Part shown: positions 7,265-12,879 of the stretch, piece by piece
How positions within the stretch are numbered: position 1 is the first letter of the stretch
How the letters are laid out: every line of letters begins with the position of its first letter
NCBI GenBank assembly: GCA_030740295.1
Contig: JASLXP010000573.1
Location: forward strand, 1 to 12,879
DNA length: 12,879 nucleotides
Direction: 5' to 3'
DNA from: Planctomycetota bacterium
Lineage (GTDB): Bacteria > Planctomycetota > PUPC01 > JACPCR01
Program-made: the position numbers and the translations under genes
The notes under the pieces: model-generated
What the model was told of the DNA's origin: nothing
Database searches by the model: none
Seen by the model: the letters and a program-made list of their open reading frames with translations, nothing else

Positions 7265-10086
7265 TTCTTCGCGTCCGCCTTTTTCTTCGGCAGCGCGATC
7301 ACCTCAAACCGCTCTTTGGCCACGATGAACTTTTTCATAGCGTCCATAATGTCTGCCTTGGTGTATGAGGTGTATCTCTGCAACGCCTCTTTAACGTCCT
7401 CTATCTCCGTGTGATGGTATTCGAGATCGGAAAGGACACTCGCCCAGTAGCTCGGGTTCTTCTGCGATTGTTCGATGATGTTTTTGAACTGCTTACGCAC
7501 TGTAGCCATCTCTTCAACCGTCGGGCCCTCATTGGCAAACTGCTCGATGACGCTGCGTGCAATGGCTGCAGCCGCGGTAGCCTTCTCGGGATCGGCGGTG
7601 AAGTAGCATCCAATGAATGAAGTGCCTTCGTACTCTTTTGATGGCCGGCTGAAGCATGCGGTGGAATAGGTCAGGCCGCGGTCTTCACGGATCTCTTTGC
7701 GCAGACGGCTGCTCAGAATCTGTGAGGCTATCTGGGTTGTCCGGCGCTCCTTTACTGCCTTCCAATCTGCAGCGCGCCAGCCGACGAAAACAACGGCGCG
7801 GGGCGTGATCGTTTCGACCTCCAGTCTGGATTTAAGAGGCCCGTCTTTCCTCGTTACTTTGCGCAACGCATCAAGCGATTTGTCTTCTCTGGATCGCGCA
7901 GGCAGCGAGCCCAGATAACGTATGGCAAGGGACAACGCCTTGCCGCGTTTGATGTCACCAACGATGGATGCCTCGATGGGGCCAGTTCGAAGAATTCCAT
8001 CAAGCCACTTCTGAGCGGTGACGAGCCTGGTGGCGTTTACCTGTTCGAGTGTGAGGTAGTCGGCGCGCGGATCGTTGTTGCTGAGCAGTTGAGCGATGCG
8101 CTGCCAGAGCTGCGATTCCACGCTCGTCTTTTGCCGCTGGATGGTCTGTTCCATCTGTTTCTTCCACCGGTCGAGCGCGGCCTTTTCTATCTTCGGCGAA
8201 GTCAAGAGGAGGTGCGCCAACTGGAAGCCCTGTTCGAGATCTTCGGGCGAGCCCTGCACGGTAACCGTCAACATGTCCTCACTGGCGCCACCTGACACGT
8301 TCACCTTTTTTCCGGTCATCAGGTCACGAATCTGAGTGGAGCTCAAGTGCTTGCTTGCCGGCTGAGAAAACACGAGCCCTGCCGCCTGCGTGAGACCCCG
8401 GGTCTTTTCCGTTTCTCTGATCTTGCCACCTGCGATGCTGATGTGGGCAGTCACCTGGTTTTTGCGAAAGTCCATTTCGCGCAGATGCAGCCGGACACCG
8501 TTGCTGAGTGTTGTGGACAGGATCTTCAGGTCCGGCTCTTCTGCCGTTTCAACGACTTTGCCCGGCTCGGGGAGCTCCGTGAGCAGCGCCTTGGGACGTT
8601 CCTTAGCCTGGAGGGGCTCGACTCTTACCTGCTCGGCTTTGCTGGCGATAGCGAGGAGCGCTTTCTTCGACGGCACTTTGATCTCTTTCTTGTCCGGCAT
8701 GGTTGCCAGCACCAGGCGGTTTGCCGGATTAAAGTTGGTCTTGAACGTTGACGAGACTTCGGCGAGCCCGATGGTCGGAAGAAGGGCGCCCATGAGATTC
8801 AGGCTTTGCTTTGCGGACATCGGCATCCTGCCGCGTTCGATGGAGCTGTTCATCGAGCTGAGGAAAGCACGAGCGTCCCGAGTGGCCTCTGTTTTTGCAC
8901 GCTGGTCTGCGGAGGCCAACAGAGCCCTCTTACCGTCTTCGAGCTCCTGGGTAAGGAAGCCATGCTCGCGGGCACGTTTAAGCTCGACCAGTAACGAAGT
9001 GAGCATCTCTTCAGATTTGGCCGGTTCGCCGCTGGCCTCGGCCTCGATATATGAACAGACATTCAGGAACGGAAACTTATACGCGGACGCATTCTGGAAA
9101 GGCGCCTTGCCTTCGCGTACCAGATTGCCCATACGCCGATTGAAGATCCAGCTTCCAAGATTCTGAACCAGGTCGCGCCGGTAGTCAGCCGTAGTGCGAG
9201 TGAGCTCGACCGGCCGGACTGAGATAACGCTGACTTCCGCATTGGTCTTTTCCGGATCGGTTAACGTTGCCGCGCTTGTCTTCTTGTAGACAGAAATACC
9301 TGGATCGGCATCGCCCACGGCATTCTCGGATTCGGGCCATTCGCCGAAGTGTTTTTGAAGGTGCTTTTCAATCTGCGCCGGTTTGAGATCGCCGACCACG
9401 AGGAGGGTCCCGTTACCGGGGTGATACCATTTGTCGTAATAGCTTTTGATGAGAGCGCGGTCGGCTTTCTTGAGGATCTCTTCCTTGCCGATAGGCAGCC
9501 GCTGCGCCACCCGCGAGCCCGGCAGCAGAATGGGAAGCAGCTTGTCCAGCATCCTCGAACGCGCACTGAGCCGGGCGCGAAGCTCTTCAAGGATGACCTT
9601 GCGTTCTTTGTCCACCTCTTCAGGCACTAGGCTCATCCGAAAAGCGTAATCAGAAAGACAAAGAAGACCTTTGCCAATGGTCACATCTTTGGTGTCGGGC
9701 AGACTCAGCGTGAACGTGGTCTGGTTGAAACTGGTGAACGCATTCTGGTGCTGTCCAAAGCGGAGCCCAAGCGATTCAAAATACTTGATGAGGCGACCTG
9801 GCGGGAAGTGCTTCGTTCCATTAAACGCCAGATGTTCGAGAAAATGGGCAAGCCCGCGCTGGTTGTCATCTTCATTAATCGACCCGCTGCTGATATGCAG
9901 CCACATGCCAACCTTGCCAGGCGGCCGATTGTGCGAGCGAATCCAGCATGAGAACCCGTTATCGAGCTTGACGACCTTGATGGCCGGATCGACAGGCAGC
10001 AGGGCCTTCGGTGCGAGCTGCTGCGCATGGGTAAGCGGAGCGAGAAGGACAAGAGTAATGCACGCGAAAAGGTGACGCATTTTCAT
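7261..10086 (-). CDS. Exported M16 family zinc peptidase (pitrilysin/insulinase/MPP-like), tandem-domain form
   Basis: 941 aa. Residues 1-21 form a signal peptide (FACITLVLLAPLTHA), so the enzyme acts in the periplasm or outside; the second Met codon at 10080 would also serve as start. The inverted zinc motif HxxEH is HFLEH at 81-85, with the third zinc ligand probably Glu168 in ERKVILEE. It is followed by the usual M16 substrate-binding strand region (NAFTS at 115-119) and the first M16_C domain (YHPGNGTLLVVGDL, 221-233). The second half, from about 520 (STTLSNGVRLHL), has the same fold but RGLTQAAG replaces HxxEH near 563-570, so it is the inactive half. Near 795-808 it keeps the LRxxIREDRGLTYS element typical of the family. 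Length and order match two-half bacterial M16B/M16C enzymes that clear peptides. No Shine-Dalgarno is seen. The upstream neighbour on the same strand is separated by a terminator. Confidence 0.93.
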   Translation of the reverse strand: MKMRHLFACITLVLLAPLTHAQQLAPKALLPVDPAIKVVKLDNGFSCWIRSHNRPPGKVGMWLHISSGSINEDDNQRGLAHFLEHLAFNGTKHFPPGRLIKYFESLGLRFGQHQNAFTSFNQTTFTLSLPDTKDVTIGKGLLCLSDYAFRMSLVPEEVDKERKVILEELRARLSARSRMLDKLLPILLPGSRVAQRLPIGKEEILKKADRALIKSYYDKWYHPGNGTLLVVGDLKPAQIEKHLQKHFGEWPESENAVGDADPGISVYKKTSAATLTDPEKTNAEVSVISVRPVELTRTTADYRRDLVQNLGSWIFNRRMGNLVREGKAPFQNASAYKFPFLNVCSYIEAEASGEPAKSEEMLTSLLVELKRAREHGFLTQELEDGKRALLASADQRAKTEATRDARAFLSSMNSSIERGRMPMSAKQSLNLMGALLPTIGLAEVSSTFKTNFNPANRLVLATMPDKKEIKVPSKKALLAIASKAEQVRVEPLQAKERPKALLTELPEPGKVVETAEEPDLKILSTTLSNGVRLHLREMDFRKNQVTAHISIAGGKIRETEKTRGLTQAAGLVFSQPASKHLSSTQIRDLMTGKKVNVSGGASEDMLTVTVQGSPEDLEQGFQLAHLLLTSPKIEKAALDRWKKQMEQTIQRQKTSVESQLWQRIAQLLSNNDPRADYLTLEQVNATRLVTAQKWLDGILRTGPIEASIVGDIKRGKALSLAIRYLGSLPARSREDKSLDALRKVTRKDGPLKSRLEVETITPRAVVFVGWRAADWKAVKERRTTQIASQILSSRLRKEIREDRGLTYSTACFSRPSKEYEGTSFIGCYFTADPEKATAAAAIARSVIEQFANEGPTVEEMATVRKQFKNIIEQSQKNPSYWASVLSDLEYHHTEIEDVKEALQRYTSYTKADIMDAMKKFIVAKERFEVIALPKKKADAKN

Positions 10087-10200
10087 TTTCGGTTCGAGTT
10101 TCAGGATGGGAATTGGACTGCAGAGGAACGCCTGGTGTTCGATTTCGTTACCTTTTTATAACGACTGGTCTTGGTTTCAGAAAGGCAAACGCCCCGCAAT
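10087..10200. other. Intergenic region upstream of the M16 peptidase gene
   Basis: Since a terminator precedes it on the minus strand, the M16 promoter should lie here. A TATAAA on the minus strand (around 10155-10160) could be a -10 box about 70 bases before the start, but I see no good -35 at the right distance. Confidence 0.3.
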
Positions 10201-10230
10201 AAAAAAGGGCCCCGCAAAAAGCAGGGCCCT
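10201..10230 (-). terminator. Intrinsic terminator of the small secreted protein gene
   Basis: Read on the minus strand, AGGGCCC and GGGCCCT arms (10230-10224 and 10212-10206) form a 7-pair GC-rich stem, extended after one C-A mismatch by two more G-C pairs around a TTTTT loop. A run of six T (10206-10201) follows. It lies 44 bases beyond the stop at 10274 and separates that transcript from the M16 gene. On the plus strand there is no T-run. Confidence 0.85.
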
Positions 10231-10273
10231 CTGACTGTTGATAGCGGACAACTGATTACCTTTTCCGGACCCC

Positions 10274-10687
10274 TTATTGGGCAACGATGCTCTTGACCCT
10301 GGCTATCCGAGTTGTGGTCCTCTCTTCGCCTTTCTTGTTCTTTTTAGTGACCGTTGCTCCCATACCGGTGATGGTGACGTTCTTGTCCACATGTTCTGCG
10401 TATGGATCGGCGGCCTCTTCTTCCCCCTTCTTCTTTCGAGGGGCAGGCAGGCGGGTCTTCTTGCCGTCAGCGCATTCGAGAAGGTAGCTGACAACCGTCT
10501 TCTCCTCACCGGTCTTTTTGTTCTTACGGGTTGCTTCCTTCTTCACGAGCTTGCCGGTAACGGTGATCTCTTCGAGTTTCGGCTTCTCTCTTTTGGCCTT
10601 CTTTTCTTTCTTGGCTTCTTCAGCCTGTCCACTCTGGAAAACAAACACCAGACTCAAGACGCTGAGGGAAGTGATGAGCCATTTCAT
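10274..10687 (-). CDS. Small exported Lys/Glu-rich protein of unknown function
   Basis: 137 aa. Residues 1-22 form a signal peptide ending QSGQA. The mature part begins with a very charged stretch (EEAKKEKKAKREKPK) and continues with alternating beta-like segments: EEITVTGKLVKKE, KTVVSYLLECADGK, KNVTITGMGATVTKK and TTTRIARVKSIVA. The VTGKL ... VTITGMG pattern recalls small OB-fold-type periplasmic proteins, but I cannot assign a family. A single cysteine lies in LLECADG. AAGGAG six bases before the ATG gives a strong ribosome binding site. The gene is flanked by a hairpin-rich 5' region and its own terminator, so it is probably a separate transcription unit and may be well expressed. Most Lys codons are AAG and the third-position GC bias resembles the neighbours, so I see no sign of recent transfer. 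Confidence 0.85.
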   Translation of the reverse strand: MKWLITSLSVLSLVFVFQSGQAEEAKKEKKAKREKPKLEEITVTGKLVKKEATRKNKKTGEEKTVVSYLLECADGKKTRLPAPRKKKGEEEAADPYAEHVDKNVTITGMGATVTKKNKKGEERTTTRIARVKSIVAQ

Positions 10688-10693
10688 ATGAAT

Positions 10694-10699
10694 CTCCTT
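10694..10699 (-). promoter_or_regulatory. Strong ribosome binding site (AAGGAG) of the small secreted protein gene
   Basis: AAGGAG on the minus strand with six bases to the ATG at 10687. It is the best Shine-Dalgarno match in the window. A CTCCT at 10741-10737 on the same strand could pair with its AGGAG. Confidence 0.8.
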
Positions 10700-10703
10700 C
10701 GGG

Positions 10704-10784
10704 CATTACCCGGTAATGGTGTGAATTGCCTCCCTGAGGAGGGCGTCGATCCGGCAGGGCTGCCGGCTTCTCTGTTGCGACAGA
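10704..10784 (-). promoter_or_regulatory. Four tandem hairpins, candidate structured 5' leader
   Basis: In minus-strand order the arms are: TCTGT-CGCA-ACAGA (10784-10771), CCGGCA-GCCC-TGCCGG (10766-10751), CCTCC-TCAG-GGAGG (10742-10729) and CATTAC-CGG-GTAATG (10718-10704). All stems are perfect with loops of 3-4 bases, packed into 81 bases just upstream of the AAGGAG site. The third stem's 5' arm and loop contain CTCCT, complementary to AGGAG of the ribosome binding site, so forming that stem would prevent the pairing. It matches no riboswitch class that I recognise. A regulatory role is inference; the repeats themselves are seen directly. Confidence 0.45.
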
Positions 10785-10814
10785 ATTGGGGGAAGCTTCT
10801 CTGTCCGCTTTTAT

Positions 10815-10837
10815 GAGGCATTCAGAATAAGTGCCTC
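10815..10837. repeat. Inverted repeat GAGGCA / TGCCTC
   Basis: Perfect six-base arms at 10815-10820 and 10832-10837 around 11 bases, without a T-run on either strand. It may be the outermost hairpin of the leader of the small secreted protein gene or an operator near its promoter. Confidence 0.35.
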
Positions 10838-10987
10838 GTTGGCTTTGATGAGGATAACAAGGGCGGGAGGTCTCGCCTGCCGGCTGTGAGGACAGTCCTG
10901 GGACAGATCAGTAAGCGCAATGGGCGCTCTTGCAGGTGATATGCCCACAGTTATGATTCCCCGCCTTCAGAGACCGGCCATAAATCC

Positions 10988-12418
10988 ATGCATCAGAATC
11001 CATTTCAAGTCATCCAGCCCGGCGGAGAAACCAGTGGCTGTTCCTCCACACCGATGCCGGACGTGCCGGTCCGTTCCTTGGAGGACGCATCGCTGGAAGG
11101 GATGAAGAAATACTTCATTCAGACCTACGGCTGCCAGATGAATCTTTACGATTCGGAACTCGTGGGCAGCATTCTGATGCAGGCCGGTTACGCACCCACG
11201 AGCTCTGTTAAGGAAGCGGATCTCGTGCTCATCAATACATGCGCGGTTCGTGAAAACGCGGAGCAGCGTGTTCACGGACGCATCGGCGAATTGAAGCCCC
11301 TGAAGACCGACAAACCGGAGACCATCATGGGCGTTCTGGGATGCATGGCCCAGCGCATCGGGGATGACATCCTCGACCGAGCTGCTCATGTGGACCTGGT
11401 CGCCGGCCCGGACAGCTACCGCAAACTGCCTGAAATGCTGGCCCGTATCGAGAGCGGTGAAGGACAGCAGCACGCGATGACGCTGGATAATGTCGAGAGC
11501 TATTCCCAAGTGGCGGAGACCCGTTCCCCGGGCGGCCTCAAGGCATGGCTTGCCGTGCAACGTGGCTGCAACTACGCGTGCGCCTACTGCATCGTGCCTT
11601 ACGTGCGCGGAAGGGAACGCTATAGGCCCATTCCGGAAGTCGTGAAAGAGGTGGAGCGTCTTGTCTCGACCGGCACGAAAGAAGTCACGATCCTGGGTCA
11701 GACCGTCAATGCTTACCGCGATGGCTCTCAACGATTCGATGCTCTTCTGCGGGCATGCAATGATGTCGCTGGCATCGAGCGAATTCGGTACACCACTTCG
11801 CATCCATTGAAGATGCGTACCGAGATGTTCGAGGCCATGGCCGATTGCGAGCACGTCTGCGAGTTTCTGCACCTGCCGTTTCAATCAGGCTCGGAACGTA
11901 TCCTTCAGCATATGCGCCGCGGATACACCTACGAAGATTACGCGTCAAAGATCGCTGAGGCCCGCAGCATCGTGCCGGGACTTGCCGTGGCGACCGATGT
12001 CATCGTCGGCTATCCGACAGAAACTGAAGAGGACTTTCAGCGGACCATGGACCTGGTCGAAGAGGTCGAGTTCGACATGGTCTACAACTTCACTTTCAGC
12101 GTACGTCCCGGAACCCCTGCCGAGGAATTCGAGGACGATGTGCCGAACGAGGTGAAGAAAGAGCGATTGCAGCGCGTCATCGAGCTTTCAAAGGCTCTGG
12201 CTCAGAAGAAGAACGACAGATGCATCGGAACGACACAGGAAGTGCTGGTCGATGCCATCGCAGAGAAAAAATCGGACCGGCGACTCATCGGACGGACACG
12301 GACCAATAAACCGGCGCATTTTGATGGTGAGGAAAGTCTCATGGAGGAGGTAGTTCAAGTCCACATAACGGAGGCGGGACCGCATAGTTTGCTCGGGGAC
12401 CTTGTGCGACAGGTGTGA
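10988..12418 (+). CDS. miaB: tRNA-2-methylthio-N6-dimethylallyladenosine synthase MiaB
   Basis: 476 aa radical-SAM methylthiotransferase that converts i6A37 to ms2i6A37 in tRNAs reading UNN codons. The N-terminal UPF0004 domain binds the auxiliary [4Fe-4S] cluster through Cys49 (TYGCQMN), Cys85 (NTCAVRENAE) and Cys119 (LGCMAQR). The radical-SAM cluster uses CxxxCxxC, Cys194, Cys198 and Cys201 (RGCNYACAYC), followed by VPYVRGRER. Family-typical segments follow: GQTVNAY, YTTSHP, LPFQSGS, DVIVGYPTET and FTFSVRPGTPA. A C-terminal TRAM domain, about 415-476, binds tRNA. The R-G-R-E-R after the radical-SAM motif and NTCAVRENAE separate MiaB from MtaB and RimO. The start is uncertain: family homology begins at Met39 (ATG 11102, MKKYFIQTYGCQMN), leaving 438 aa, but that ATG has only GGAAGGG directly abutting it. 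ATG 10988 has no Shine-Dalgarno either. Confidence 0.95.
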   Translation: MHQNPFQVIQPGGETSGCSSTPMPDVPVRSLEDASLEGMKKYFIQTYGCQMNLYDSELVGSILMQAGYAPTSSVKEADLVLINTCAVRENAEQRVHGRIGELKPLKTDKPETIMGVLGCMAQRIGDDILDRAAHVDLVAGPDSYRKLPEMLARIESGEGQQHAMTLDNVESYSQVAETRSPGGLKAWLAVQRGCNYACAYCIVPYVRGRERYRPIPEVVKEVERLVSTGTKEVTILGQTVNAYRDGSQRFDALLRACNDVAGIERIRYTTSHPLKMRTEMFEAMADCEHVCEFLHLPFQSGSERILQHMRRGYTYEDYASKIAEARSIVPGLAVATDVIVGYPTETEEDFQRTMDLVEEVEFDMVYNFTFSVRPGTPAEEFEDDVPNEVKKERLQRVIELSKALAQKKNDRCIGTTQEVLVDAIAEKKSDRRLIGRTRTNKPAHFDGEESLMEEVVQVHITEAGPHSLLGDLVRQV

Positions 12419-12488
12419 TGGCTTGCTGGCGTCAACGGCTTCGTCGTGATCTTCGTCAGAGGGAAAGAAGGAAGGCAACTTGCCCCAA

Positions 12489-12879
12489 TTATTCCTCTGC
12501 TATCCGCCCATAAAGCTCCGGCCGACGATCACCAATCCGGTCCAATTCGTAGACGCCTGGTATGTAGATCAATCGCTTCTGGCGCGGCGCCTCAGTGTCC
12601 AGGTCTGCGATTATCAGTTCCTCTTCATCCGCGCTTGCCCTGGCGAGCTCATTGGCCGTGTAGTCGTAGATGACGCTGTTGCCGATGAATCTCGTTCCGC
12701 CTTCCTCGCCGACACGATCGCAGGCTACGTAGTTGATGCGGTTCTCGAGGCAGCGGGTGGCGATGACGTACTCCGAATAACAGATGGCCTTGCCTGGCCA
12801 GTTGGTAGGCAGAACCAGGATATCTGCGCCTTCGAGGGCCACCAGACGCGAGCTTTCCGGGAAGGCCGCGTCGTAACAG
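12489..12879 (-). CDS. Carbon-nitrogen hydrolase (nitrilase superfamily), C-terminal part; 5' end outside window
   Basis: The frame is open from the right edge to a TAA at 12491-12489, giving 129 visible codons plus one leading partial base; a GTG at 12842 is internal, not the start. The first visible residues, CYDAAFPESSRL (codons from 12878), match the nitrilase signature around the catalytic cysteine, so Cys encoded at 12878-12876 should be the nucleophile of the Glu-Lys-Cys triad; Glu and Lys lie outside. Next come LEGADILVLPTNWPG and the helix ATRCLENRINYVACDRVGEE, then FIGNSVIYD, all usual in this family. These enzymes hydrolyse amides or nitriles such as N-carbamoyl or omega-amide compounds; the substrate cannot be told from this part. 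The visible end (GVYELDRIGDRRPELYGRI) follows the common YxxxRRPExY pattern. It converges on miaB with a 70-base gap. Confidence 0.92.
   Translation of the reverse strand, partial: CYDAAFPESSRLVALEGADILVLPTNWPGKAICYSEYVIATRCLENRINYVACDRVGEEGGTRFIGNSVIYDYTANELARASADEEELIIADLDTEAPRQKRLIYIPGVYELDRIGDRRPELYGRIAEE

Larger units (their letters stand above)
10688..10987. other. Divergent intergenic region between the small secreted protein gene and miaB
   Basis: 300 bases without a believable gene. It holds the hairpin series at 10704-10784, the inverted repeat at 10815-10837 and a small AGCGC/GCGCT hairpin at 10914-10928. Both promoters should lie here, but I cannot pick convincing -35/-10 pairs. 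Confidence 0.5.

Noticed and set aside
8390..9166. Plus-strand open frame of 258 codons
   Set aside because: Antisense to the M16 peptidase gene, Arg/Ser-rich composition typical of a shadow frame, no motif.
10277..10816. Plus-strand open frame of 179 codons with hydrophobic stretches
   Set aside because: The hydrophobic runs come from reading the Lys/Glu-rich minus-strand gene in antisense. That gene has a signal peptide, strong ribosome binding site and terminator.
10967..11884. Minus-strand open frame of 305 codons
   Set aside because: It is antisense to miaB, whose cluster-binding cysteines and family motifs are unmistakable. High GC makes such shadow frames common.
12474..12484. GGCAA-C-TTGCC palindrome as a terminator of the nitrilase gene
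   Set aside because: The stem would be only about four pairs with a 3-base loop, and the following minus-strand sequence is mixed T/C rather than a T-run. Too weak to call.

Overview
The window looks like chromosomal DNA from a bacterium of the PVC superphylum (Verrucomicrobiota, Lentisphaerota or Planctomycetota). The main evidence is the divergent pair at the left: a ThuA / NPCBM / sorbosone-dehydrogenase-like / HEAT fusion protein, an architecture typical of that group, facing an iduronate-2-sulfatase-like sulfatase with an EF-hand tail. Several genes lack a Shine-Dalgarno sequence, which fits but proves nothing. I see no mobile element, phage gene, CRISPR array, tRNA or rRNA. The species cannot be named from this sequence. 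Layout: (1) Bases 1-2874, minus strand: 5' part of a large secreted ThuA-NPCBM-beta-propeller-HEAT protein cut by the left edge. (2) 2875-3169: divergent intergenic region with a perfect inverted repeat at 2972-2991. (3) 3170-4888, plus: exported sulfatase. (4) 5030-7264, plus: a compact three-gene cluster. It encodes a CPBP (CAAX/Abi-type) intramembrane protease with an N-terminal zinc ribbon, a small two-helix membrane protein with a C-terminal GYF_2 domain, and a single-pass membrane protein of unknown function joined to it by an ATGA stop/start overlap. (5) 7261-10086, minus: an exported tandem-domain M16 zinc peptidase whose stop codon overlaps the stop codon of the preceding convergent gene. 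(6) 10274-10687, minus: a small exported Lys/Glu-rich protein with a strong ribosome binding site, a hairpin-rich upstream region and its own intrinsic terminator. (7) 10988-12418, plus: the tRNA methylthiotransferase MiaB. (8) 12489-12879, minus: C-terminal part of a nitrilase-superfamily amidohydrolase cut by the right edge just upstream of its catalytic cysteine. Functionally the left part points to extracellular breakdown of sulfated polysaccharides: a sulfatase next to a secreted carbohydrate-binding/dehydrogenase-like protein. The middle is a membrane proteolysis module without an obvious substrate, and the right part is housekeeping (MiaB, nitrilase). The two most original observations are the protease-GYF-unknown cluster as a possible uncharacterised membrane system, and four or five tandem hairpins upstream of the small secreted protein gene, one of which contains a sequence able to pair with that gene's ribosome binding site.
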